Shown here one piece after another: positions 7,367 to 14,401 of a stretch of DNA of 22,046 nt. A model generated the notes under the pieces. That model was not told the origin of the DNA. It ran no database searches and saw only the letters and a list, made by a program, of their open reading frames with translations. The DNA lies in contig CALISG010000015.1 of assembly GCA_938042065.1 (NCBI GenBank), positions 1 to 22,046 of the forward strand, in the 5' to 3' direction. This stretch comes from an uncultured Candidatus Saccharibacteria bacterium. Lineage in GTDB: Bacteria; Patescibacteriota; Saccharimonadia; Saccharimonadales; Saccharimonadaceae. Numbering within the stretch: the stretch's first letter is position 1; each line of letters opens with the position of its first letter. The position numbers were made by a program, and so were the translations under genes.

Positions 7367-8422
7367 ATGAGCTTAAATCGATATTATCAACGTATTTGCT
7401 GTTGTGTTTTTGGTGCGGTCTTGGCAATCTCTAGTACTGGTATGTTATCGTTTTTTGCGAATACCGCGGCGGCAGATAGTTCAGCTGCGATTAAAGCACA
7501 ACCATCTAGTCATATAATCACCATTTACGACGGTGGCCGGGAGCAATCGATAATCACTAAGGCATCGACAGTGCAGAAAGCGCTAGAAGAATTCGACGCA
7601 AGATTGGATAAACAGCATGATATTGTCGAACCGGGTCTGGATACACCGATTACCAACAATGGCTTCAAAATAAATATTTATCGGGCGCGGACGATAACGA
7701 TCGTCGAAGGTGCTCGCCGCATGCGAGTCAATACGGCAGCGCAGACGCCAACACAGATTGCGCAAGCTGCGGGGATTGTTTTGTATCGCGAGGATAAAGT
7801 TCGATTTACGCCGCCAGAGGATGTCGCTTTGGATGGGTCGAGCTTGCTAATGAGGATTACGCGGGCAACTCGGCGTACTGTGACCGCCGAGGAAGAAATT
7901 GATTTCCCGGTTGAGCAAACACGCGACGACAGCCAGCCTCTTGGTTATCGCCAGGTAAAGCAGGCGGGAGCTAAAGGGTTGCGCAAATTGACTTATAAAG
8001 TTGAAGCGCGCGATGGTGCTGAAGTTAGTCGTCAGCAAATTTCTAGCGAAATTATCAAGCAGCCTAAAAAGCAGATTGAAGTAGTCGGCACTAAGCCGAA
8101 AAATCCATTGACTAAAGCCAAGGGCGCGCAGATATTTACTGATTCCAAAGGCGTGGCGCACCGCGAAACCTATTATGATTTACCGATGAATATTGTTGCT
8201 AACGCCTGCGGCGGTGGTGGTTATACCGTGCGGGCAGATGGCGCCAAGGTGGACAAGGACGGCTATATTTTAGTGGCGGCAAATTATGGTAATTATCCAC
8301 GCTGTTCAGTGGTGGAAACCAGCATGGGTCCTGGCAAGGTGTATGATACTGGCGGGTTTGCGGCCCGGCATCCGCACGGGTTTGACCTGGCGACTGATTG
8401 GACGAACGGGGACGGGCGTTAG
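7367..8422 (+). CDS. Secreted DUF348-G5 protein with 3D/RlpA-like C-terminal domain
   Basis: Predicted exported wall-associated protein of 351 residues, or 356 if the GTG at 7352 is used. The ATG at 7367 is preferred because GGTGAT (7351-7356) lies 10 nt upstream, a plausible Shine-Dalgarno that the GTG start would overlap. Numbering from the GTG, the signal peptide ends near NTAAA (37-41). A DUF348 module (about 53-117) is followed by a second partial one and a G5 domain (about 184-247, SQPLGYRQVKQAGAKGLRKL). The C-terminal 90 residues, with VYDTGGFAARHPHGFDLATDW (330-350), resemble the 3D/double-psi beta-barrel domain of YabE-type and RlpA-like proteins, with Asp residues at the expected places. 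Such domains act in lytic cleavage or binding of glycan strands. It is a clear paralogue of the preceding gene. rsmA starts at the base after its stop, so the two are probably co-transcribed. Confidence 0.87.
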   Translation: MSLNRYYQRICCCVFGAVLAISSTGMLSFFANTAAADSSAAIKAQPSSHIITIYDGGREQSIITKASTVQKALEEFDARLDKQHDIVEPGLDTPITNNGFKINIYRARTITIVEGARRMRVNTAAQTPTQIAQAAGIVLYREDKVRFTPPEDVALDGSSLLMRITRATRRTVTAEEEIDFPVEQTRDDSQPLGYRQVKQAGAKGLRKLTYKVEARDGAEVSRQQISSEIIKQPKKQIEVVGTKPKNPLTKAKGAQIFTDSKGVAHRETYYDLPMNIVANACGGGGYTVRADGAKVDKDGYILVAANYGNYPRCSVVETSMGPGKVYDTGGFAARHPHGFDLATDWTNGDGR

Positions 8423-9211
8423 ATGATGTCAGCGCTTGGGCCGAAAAAAGAATTAGGCCAGCACTGGCTGCGCGACCCAGAAATCTTGGCGGAGATTGCC
8501 GAGGCGGCGGAACTTGGCAAGAGTGATGTGGTCTTGGAGATTGGGCCGGGACTTGGCACATTGACCAGCCGGTTGTTGGCGCGAGCTCAGCGCGTAGTGG
8601 CGGTGGAGTTTGATGGGGATTTGGCGCGCAAGTTGCCAGGACAATTTCCTGGCAAAAACCTGGAAGTGATTAACGAAGACATCTTGCAATTTGATTTAAA
8701 TCAATTACCAACTGGCTATAAAGTAGTCGCCAATGTGCCGTACTATATCACCAGCAAAATTGTTGAAAAGTTGATGACGGCGGAGAATAACCCGAGCTTG
8801 GCGGTACTGCTGGTACAAAAAGAAGTTGCTGAGCGTATCGCGGCGGAGCCTGGCGAGATGAATATTTTAGCGGTTAGCGCGCAGCTATTTGCCCAGGCAG
8901 AACTAGACATTGAAGTGCCACGGCAGTTTTTCACGCCGCCGCCAAAAGTTGATTCGCAGGTGGTGGTATTGAGGACTCGCACCGAACCATTGGTCGCCCC
9001 TGAGGATTACAAAGATTTTTTCCGTGTTGTCAAAGCCGGTTTTTCTGCTAAGCGTAAGAAACTGCGCTCCAGCTTGAGCGGCGGGCTGGGCGTCAGTAAA
9101 GATAGCGCCGAACGGTTGCTGAAAAAGGCTAACATTTCGCCTGATGTCCGTGCTGAGGATTTGGCGATTGACGATTGGCAGCGACTACTGAGTGAATGGC
9201 GGGCGCGATGA
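8423..9211 (+). CDS. rsmA: 16S rRNA (A1518/A1519) N6-dimethyltransferase
   Basis: RsmA (KsgA) uses S-adenosylmethionine to dimethylate two adjacent adenosines in helix 45 of 16S rRNA, a late small-subunit maturation step. The 262 residues fit the family. Visible signatures are the N-terminal KKELGQHWLRD (the usual motif is GQNFL, with His and Trp here), the SAM-binding loop VLEIGPGLGTLT (37-48), the acidic VEFDGDL of motif II, and the catalytic NVPYYITS (104-111, the N-x-P-Y motif of N6-adenine methyltransferases). The C-terminal helical domain is complete. Two adjacent ATGs (8423 and 8426) follow the upstream stop directly, so translation may be coupled. The next gene overlaps the rsmA stop. 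Confidence 0.95.
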   Translation: MMSALGPKKELGQHWLRDPEILAEIAEAAELGKSDVVLEIGPGLGTLTSRLLARAQRVVAVEFDGDLARKLPGQFPGKNLEVINEDILQFDLNQLPTGYKVVANVPYYITSKIVEKLMTAENNPSLAVLLVQKEVAERIAAEPGEMNILAVSAQLFAQAELDIEVPRQFFTPPPKVDSQVVVLRTRTEPLVAPEDYKDFFRVVKAGFSAKRKKLRSSLSGGLGVSKDSAERLLKKANISPDVRAEDLAIDDWQRLLSEWRAR

Positions 9212-9954
9212 TTGCGGCAGATCAGCCCGTCTGCTTTCCGTCCGATCTGCTAGTTGCGGTTTCGTCGAAAAATGACGGCACCATGCTCAATCGTATTCGC
9301 GGTCGCCACGTAGCTGAGGTATTGGAGAATCGGCATCGGTTTTGCGATCAAATTGGCGTTAAGTATGACGACGTTGTTTATCACGTGATTTCATACAACC
9401 AAGCACAAACTTTTGATAATATTGCCGAAGTCACTGAAGCTGACACGGTTAAACACAACAACGAGGGGATTTTTGCTGACGCGCTATATACCGAAATGGC
9501 TGGTGTAGGATTGTTTTTGCCAGTGGCAGATTGTATCGCTACAGTCATTTATGATCCAAAGCGTCGGGCGCTGATGCTGGCGCATTTGGGTCGGCATTCG
9601 ACGGTTGTGCAGTTAATGTCTCGGGCAGTTCAGCATTTTGTCGAGCGCGGCAGCCAGGCAAAAGATTTACAAATTTGGATGTCGCCGAGCATCACCCAGA
9701 AAAATTATCGTATGGATTATTTTAATCATACAAACGATACGAATTGGCACAATTTCTGCCGTCAAACGGCTGACGGAATTTATCTGGATATGCAAGGATT
9801 TAACCGTTCGTTGGCCGTCCAGGCGGGCGTTCCGGCTAATAATATTGTCATTTCGCCAATTGATACGGCGGATGATCCAAATTATTTCTCACATTCAGCT
9901 GGTGATACAGGGGGAAGAGTTGCAGTGCTAGCAGAGATAAAATCTACTAAATAA
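9208..9954 (+). CDS. Divergent laccase-domain (PgeF/YfiH-family) protein
   Basis: Member of the multicopper polyphenol oxidase-like family (YfiH/YlmD/PgeF), whose characterised members hydrolyse purine nucleosides or edit peptidoglycan precursors. Numbered from the ATG at 9208 (248 residues), the core PVADCIATVIYD carries the metal-ligand cysteine (C109) and LAHLGRHS carries the His of the usual AHAGW motif (H126). The first ligand, normally in a Q-V-H-G motif, is not found; SYNQAQ (62-67) occupies that place, so zinc binding and activity may be altered. The C-terminal DTGGRVAVLAEIK is family-like. The ATG at 9208 overlaps the rsmA TGA as ATGA; an ATG at 9196 would add four residues. The overlap suggests translational coupling with rsmA. 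The family call is fairly secure, the activity is not. Confidence 0.78.
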   Translation: MIAADQPVCFPSDLLVAVSSKNDGTMLNRIRGRHVAEVLENRHRFCDQIGVKYDDVVYHVISYNQAQTFDNIAEVTEADTVKHNNEGIFADALYTEMAGVGLFLPVADCIATVIYDPKRRALMLAHLGRHSTVVQLMSRAVQHFVERGSQAKDLQIWMSPSITQKNYRMDYFNHTNDTNWHNFCRQTADGIYLDMQGFNRSLAVQAGVPANNIVISPIDTADDPNYFSHSAGDTGGRVAVLAEIKSTK

Positions 9955-10006
9955 GCTCCAAGACGTCATGGCAATGTTGTGTGTTATCTTGATTAGCATT
10001 AACATA

Positions 10007-10035
10007 TTGCTAAAAAAATAAAGTATAAGTATAAT
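10007..10035 (+). promoter_or_regulatory. Promoter of the first BspA-like gene, leaderless
   Basis: TTGCTA (10007-10012), a 17-bp spacer and TATAAT (10030-10035) end 8 nt before the ATG at 10044. The same TTGCTA-17-TATACT arrangement precedes the second copy at 12719, and the spacers are similar, so the promoter was probably duplicated together with the gene. Confidence 0.75.
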
Positions 10036-10043
10036 GGTACCAA

Positions 10044-11554
10044 ATGAATAGATGTTGGAAAACAAAAAGGCTGGAATTTGGATTGGCTATCAAGGCGTTA
10101 GCTGTGACAATAGGTGTGCTAGCAGCGTTTTCTGGTCCGATATTTTATCCGCCAAAAGCTGTCGCCGACGCCATCAATGACACAGATTTTGTGTTTACCG
10201 TGGACACGCGCAAATCTGGGTCGCCAGATACCCAGTTCGTCATTCCGATAAGAAGAGGCGGATATAATTATACTATCGATTGTAATAATGATGGCACGGT
10301 CGAGGCAACCGCTCAGGCTGGATCTTATACTTGCAGTTACGCTACGCCTGGCGTATATACAATTCGTATCGGAGGTACGTTTCCAGAGTTTTATCTCAAT
10401 ACGGCGGCGATAAACTGAAGATGATTTCTATTGATCAGTGGGGGAAGAATAAATGGAGATCGTTGGTAGCTTCATTTTACGGTGCTGCAAATATGGATGT
10501 AAAGGCGATTGACACTCCCGATTTGTCGCAGACTGACTCGATATACTCTGTCTTTAGAGGCAATACTTCTCTCAAGGGTGAGAATGCTAACTGGAGTTGG
10601 AACACCTCGACCATTACTAATATGGGTAGTGCGTTTAGTGATACTGAAAATTTCAATCAAAACATCGGGTCGTGGGATGTGTCTAACGTTGTTTTTGCTG
10701 GCGGTTTATTTAATAACGCGACAGCATTTAATAATGGCGGCAGCGATTCAATTAAAAACTGGAACACTGGCAAAATGACTGCAATGAATGCAACGTTTCA
10801 AAACGCAGTTAAGTTTAATCAACCGATAGGGTCGTGGGATGTTTCGAAAGCCGAGTTGATGAGTGAAATGTTTAATGGTGCTCGCACTTTTAATCAATCT
10901 TTGGCGGGCTGGCGGCTAGATTCGTTAGTTTCGACAACTGGTTTGCCCAACAGCTATTGGTCTGGCGCTCCTAGAATGTTGAATAATAGCGGTTTGTCTA
11001 CGAAAAATTATGATGCTACTTTGATATCTTGGAATATTCAATCAACTAACTCGCCGCTTATACTAGGGGCCGCCGGGTTGAAATATTGCACTGCTGATGC
11101 GGCTAGAAAAAATCTAATCAAGCCAGTCGCCGACGGCGGGCATGGCTGGACTATCAATGGCGATGCGAAGGAGTGTCCGAAGCATACGGTGGTTTTTGAT
11201 ACCCAGGGCGGAGTGGCAATTGCCAACCAAGAAGTTGCTTTTACTGATAAAATTACCGCGCCAGCTGTGCCAAATCGGCAGGGTTATACTTTTGCTGGGT
11301 GGTATATGGATAACACTTTTGCAAGAGCCTGGAACTTTGCTGTCGATACCATGCCAGACAGTAATTTGACTTTATATGCAAAGTGGATCGAGAATCCTAA
11401 GTCTGTTGCAACAAGCAGTGGCGCTTCGGAAAACAATTCAAGCTCATCGACCAAGCTAGCCGAGACTGGTGTGGATGCGGGAATATTTTTCTCTGCAGCA
11501 GTTGCATTTATAGCGGTTGGTTCTATCGCGATTAAGCTGATTAAACGAAGATAG
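10044..11554 (+). pseudogene. Frameshifted BspA/DUF285 surface protein with LAETG anchor
   Basis: This reads as one ancestral gene broken by a frameshift. The first piece (10044-10418) encodes a signal peptide and the conserved DAINDTDFVF...GGTFPEFYLN segment, then stops. The homology continues one frame over from about 10403 (GGDKLKMISIDQWG onward) to 11554. In the intact paralogue (12719-14206) these two segments are continuous. Restoring one base near 10400-10402 would give an open frame of 503 residues against 495 in the paralogue. The second part holds DUF285-type repeats (several FNQxIGSWDVS-like units), an InlB/Listeria-Bacteroides B-repeat (TVVFDTQGG to LTLYAKW), and LAETG (codons 11456-11470) before a membrane segment and a basic KLIKRR tail. 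No slippery heptamer or homopolymer is seen at the break. The downstream ATG at 10331 yields unrelated residues first and lacks a signal peptide. A true mutation or a sequence error are both possible. Confidence 0.85.
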
Positions 11555-11613
11555 CTTGCAAGTGGTAACTGTATTTATATGATTAAAGTAATCTTGATAG
11601 CTGTTTAGCGCTG

Positions 11614-12624
11614 TCAGGGCTGTAGATTAATTCTTGATAATTTTATCATCTGCCCAAAGTATGCCGGATTGGCTACGGATACGTTGTGCGTACTATCTTC
11701 GACTAGTACGCCGCGAATATCTAAGCCAGGGAATTTCTGACTAAGCGACGTTATAAGCTTGCGTATATTTTTTGGGCTGTTATCATTCATGTGGCTTAAT
11801 TCCGGCGCAAAAAGAGTGACGGGCGTGCCAGGTTGCAGCTTCTTGAGTGAATTTTTGAGATCTTCAACAAAACCACCGCGCGACATCGCAATGACGTCTC
11901 TCAGCTGGACTAACAGCGGCACGGCTGGCATTTTTTCTCCGTCGTTTTCTCGCCAGGCTTTCTGGGCTTCGGAATCGGGTGAATGTTTGATGTATTTCGA
12001 TAGGTGAATCGTTTCTATCAATTGTGCTGCTGCGATACGAAATATAAGCGGTTTTTGCCAACTTGGCGCATCGTCTATGGCAACAAACTTGGTCCTCTCC
12101 TCAGGACCATCAAGAACGCTAGGTATAGCCGCTGCAAGTCTGCTGCCAAACGAATGTCCAACTACGCCTACTCGGTCAGCATAATAAGTCAGGTGCTCAT
12201 TTAGTTTGGGTGCTATTTCTTCGGCTAAGGGCAAGAAGCTATTTGTTGCTAGAATTTTATCGGCAACGCTCTTTTTCATAGAACTGGTTGGCAGCGTCAA
12301 GACTGAAGCTGGATTTCCTTCTTCGTCGCGCCAGGCCTCGGCTATTCTGGCCATCTCTAGTCGTGCTGCTGTCGTTGTAGAGTTTTCCATGAATCCAGTT
12401 CCGTAGACGATAGTAATGCCGGACGGGCCATTGCCAAATTCAACCAAAGTCATCGCCGTATTCCCTAGAGAGCTTGGTATGGGGTGCTGTCTGATATTTT
12501 CTACAAGCTTTGCTTGCTCGCTGCTAGGAGTTCTGTCGATTACTCCATAAGCAGGTTCTCTGTTATTTCCCGAGAATATAGTACAAGGAATCCTTTCGGC
12601 TGCGTAGTTGGGCGACCTTCTCAT
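11614..12624 (-). CDS. Alpha/beta-fold hydrolase, intracellular
   Basis: Predicted serine hydrolase of the alpha/beta-hydrolase superfamily, 336 residues. The nucleophile elbow is GHSFGS (156-161, nucleophile S158) after a hydrophobic strand (RVGVVGHSFG), and a late His in DSTHNVS (H313) suits the catalytic triad. The acid is less certain (E275 or a nearby Asp). An oxyanion-hole strand may be TIVYGTGFMENS (71-82). No signal peptide or lipobox is seen, so it is probably cytoplasmic. The ATG at 12624 is chosen because the possible upstream extension from a TTG at 12660 is itself the promoter (TTGACA, 17-bp spacer, TATAAC). The gene lies opposite in direction to the two BspA-like copies that flank it. 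Substrate is unknown; lipase, esterase, peptidase or acyltransferase roles all remain open. Confidence 0.82.
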   Translation of the reverse strand: MRRSPNYAAERIPCTIFSGNNREPAYGVIDRTPSSEQAKLVENIRQHPIPSSLGNTAMTLVEFGNGPSGITIVYGTGFMENSTTTAARLEMARIAEAWRDEEGNPASVLTLPTSSMKKSVADKILATNSFLPLAEEIAPKLNEHLTYYADRVGVVGHSFGSRLAAAIPSVLDGPEERTKFVAIDDAPSWQKPLIFRIAAAQLIETIHLSKYIKHSPDSEAQKAWRENDGEKMPAVPLLVQLRDVIAMSRGGFVEDLKNSLKKLQPGTPVTLFAPELSHMNDNSPKNIRKLITSLSQKFPGLDIRGVLVEDSTHNVSVANPAYFGQMIKLSRINLQP

Positions 12625-12631
12625 AAATATT

Positions 12632-12660
12632 GTTATAGTATATAATTTTTCTATTGTCAA
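12632..12660 (-). promoter_or_regulatory. Promoter of the alpha/beta hydrolase gene, leaderless
   Basis: On the minus strand, TTGACA (12660-12655), a 17-bp spacer and TATAAC (12637-12632) end 7 nt before the ATG at 12624. The -35 boxes of this promoter and of the plus-strand promoter at 12682 are back to back, 21 bp apart. Confidence 0.8.
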
Positions 12661-12681
12661 ATAATCTTGTCGTAAAACCCA

Positions 12682-12710
12682 TTGCTAAAAAGCTAAAGCA
12701 TAAGTATACT
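12682..12710 (+). promoter_or_regulatory. Promoter of the intact BspA-like gene, leaderless
   Basis: TTGCTA (12682-12687), a 17-bp spacer and TATACT (12705-12710) end 8 nt before the GTG start. It corresponds position by position with the promoter at 10007-10035. Confidence 0.75.
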
Positions 12711-12718
12711 AATAATCA

Positions 12719-14206
12719 GTGAGCAGGCACGATAAAACAACAAAAATACAGAAGTTCAAATTGCCATTAAAAATGTTGGCTGCTATGTTCGGTGTTTTGT
12801 CGGTACTTGTTGCGCCAACACTCTATTCGCCAGAAGCCGCAGCTGACGCTATCAACAACACGGACTTCGTATTTACTATCGATACCAGAAAGCCGGGGTC
12901 GCCGGACACTCAGTTTGTTATTCCGACAAGCGGTTCAGGGTACAATTATACTGTTGACTGCAATAATGACGGTGTAGCTGAGGTATCTGGAAGAATGTCT
13001 GGCTATACGTGCAATTATTCTACGCCAGGAATTTATACCATACGCATTGGCGGCGCCTTTCCATGGTTTATCGTGAATGGTAGGGGTGATAGGCTAAAAC
13101 TGCTTTCGATTGATCAATGGGGTACGAACAAGTGGAAAAATATGCGTTCTGCTTTTGCTGGTGCGGAGAATATGGATGTCGAGGCGACTGATACGCCGGA
13201 TTTAAGCCAAGCCACTGATTTATCGTGGATGTTTGTTGGAAATAAATCGCTGAAAGGCGAGTCTGCTAATTGGAATTGGAATACATCAACTATTACCAAA
13301 ATGTCGGGTGTCTTTCGAAATGCAAACCAATTTAATCAAAATATTGGTTCTTGGGATGTTTCAAAGGTGACCGATACCGCTGGTATGTTTAACGGCGCCA
13401 GTGCTTTCAATAACGGAGGCAGCGATTCTATTACGAATTGGGATACGTCGAGTTTTGTAATCGCAAATGACATGTTTCAAAGGGCAACTTCATTCAATCA
13501 GCCGATTGGCTCGTGGAATATGAAGAAAGTGCAGTTTCTTGTTCGTTTTTTAAGTGATGCGACTTCATTCAATCAATCGCTAGCTGCTTGGCGATTGGAT
13601 TCGTTGGTTATTTTGCCGGGAAAACCGTTGTCTGGTGCGGCGGCCGCGCTTGATCATACAGCGATTTCGCGCCAGAATTACGATGCTATGCTAATTGCTT
13701 GGAATGCGCAGAATCTAAAATCGCCAATGTCGCTTGGTGCGGCCGGTTTGAAATTTTGTGCAGCCGCTTCGGCGCGGGCTAATATCTTGAAGCCTGTTGT
13801 CGACGGCGGACACGGCTGGGTAATCACTAGCGATGGCAGGCTGTGTACAAAACATAAAGTAACATTTGATTCGCAATCTGGTTCTGCCGTTCCAAATAAG
13901 ATGGTAGGCTATACGTATCCTTTCAGACCGCCGGTCGCCCCGACCCGCTCTGGCTACACTTTTGCCGGCTGGTACACAGATACTGCTTTTACGACTGCTT
14001 GGGACTTTGCGAACGATACGATGCCAGACAATGACTTGACCTTGTATGCAAAGTGGACGAAGAACCCTGCGCCTGCCTCTACGCTGTCTCCGGAGTCGCC
14101 AAAATCGCCTGGTGCCAGACTGGCTGAAACGGGCTCAAATACAGTGTTGTTTGTCTTGGCGGCGTCTATCTTTGTAGCTTCTGGTATTATTTTGTTCAAG
14201 AAGTAA
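12719..14206 (+). CDS. BspA/DUF285 surface protein with B-repeat and LAETG sorting signal
   Basis: Predicted cell-surface protein, 495 residues. A signal peptide (about 14-43, with an Ala-rich cleavage region before DAINNTDF) leads to a conserved beta-rich N-domain (45-130) holding two cysteines (C81, C98). DUF285/BspA-type repeats (about 150-295) show the FNQ-IGSWDVS-MF pattern. After a linker with C347 and C376, an InlB-type B-repeat (379-447, VTFDSQSGSA to LTLYAKW, with SGYTFAGWY) is followed by a Pro/Ser linker, LAETG (468-472), a membrane segment (about 473-492) and FKK. LAxTG signals are typical of class E sortase substrates, so covalent wall attachment is inferred. BspA-type repeats and B-repeats are known from adhesins. 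The GTG start is supported by a -10 box 8 nt upstream. It is the intact copy of the gene frameshifted at 10044-11554. Confidence 0.9.
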   Translation: MSRHDKTTKIQKFKLPLKMLAAMFGVLSVLVAPTLYSPEAAADAINNTDFVFTIDTRKPGSPDTQFVIPTSGSGYNYTVDCNNDGVAEVSGRMSGYTCNYSTPGIYTIRIGGAFPWFIVNGRGDRLKLLSIDQWGTNKWKNMRSAFAGAENMDVEATDTPDLSQATDLSWMFVGNKSLKGESANWNWNTSTITKMSGVFRNANQFNQNIGSWDVSKVTDTAGMFNGASAFNNGGSDSITNWDTSSFVIANDMFQRATSFNQPIGSWNMKKVQFLVRFLSDATSFNQSLAAWRLDSLVILPGKPLSGAAAALDHTAISRQNYDAMLIAWNAQNLKSPMSLGAAGLKFCAAASARANILKPVVDGGHGWVITSDGRLCTKHKVTFDSQSGSAVPNKMVGYTYPFRPPVAPTRSGYTFAGWYTDTAFTTAWDFANDTMPDNDLTLYAKWTKNPAPASTLSPESPKSPGARLAETGSNTVLFVLAASIFVASGIILFKK

Positions 14207-14401
14207 GCGAACGTCCGTAATATAGGCAGGGAAAGTGAAAGGATAACTTCTCTACTATTTCCAGGAAACTGGTATCGAACCAGGAAATATCAAAGACGAG
14301 AATTAGTTTAAGATGTAGGTTCAGTTGTTGCTGGTCAGGCTTGTATTGCGGGGTGATAATGTGCTAGTAAACTTCTGCTGCCTCTGATATACTTAGAAGC
14401 A
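14207..14401. other. 195-bp gap before metG with a hairpin and no gene
   Basis: No convincing open frame or RNA gene is present. An imperfect hairpin spans 14256-14289: TATTTCC pairs with GGAAATA and CTGGT with ACCAG around an ATCGA loop, with an asymmetric bulge. The octamer CCAGGAAA occurs twice (14261 and 14280). On the minus strand the inner part looks like a tRNA T-arm (TTCGATA loop), but no acceptor or anticodon arm fits. There is no T run, so a terminator is not supported. Confidence 0.4.
14385..14393 (+). promoter_or_regulatory. Extended -10 promoter of metG, leaderless
   Basis: TG-A-TATACT (TG at 14385-14386, TATACT at 14388-14393) ends 8 nt before the metG ATG. No -35 box is evident, as expected for an extended -10 element. 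Confidence 0.7.

Noticed and set aside
8199..8561. A 120-residue minus-strand frame over the 3D-domain/rsmA junction
   Set aside because: It is Pro/Arg/Ser-rich low-complexity translation opposite two recognised genes, without independent support.
10390..10418. Programmed -1 ribosomal frameshifting between the two BspA-like pieces
   Set aside because: No X-XXY-YYZ slippery heptamer in the correct frame and no obvious downstream pseudoknot; the paralogue is in one frame.
10331..11554. A separate 407-residue gene starting at the ATG at 10331
   Set aside because: Its first 25 or so residues are out-of-frame translation of the upstream piece, with no promoter, Shine-Dalgarno or signal peptide. 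Homology to the intact paralogue begins only near 10403, so it is the distal part of a frameshifted gene.
11596..11616. Terminator between the convergent BspA-like pseudogene and hydrolase gene
   Set aside because: A short GATAGC/GCTGTC stem with a G-U pair exists, but neither strand has a T run after it.
14256..14300. A tRNA gene on the minus strand before metG
   Set aside because: Only a T-arm-like hairpin is present. No matching acceptor stem, D-arm or anticodon arm could be drawn.
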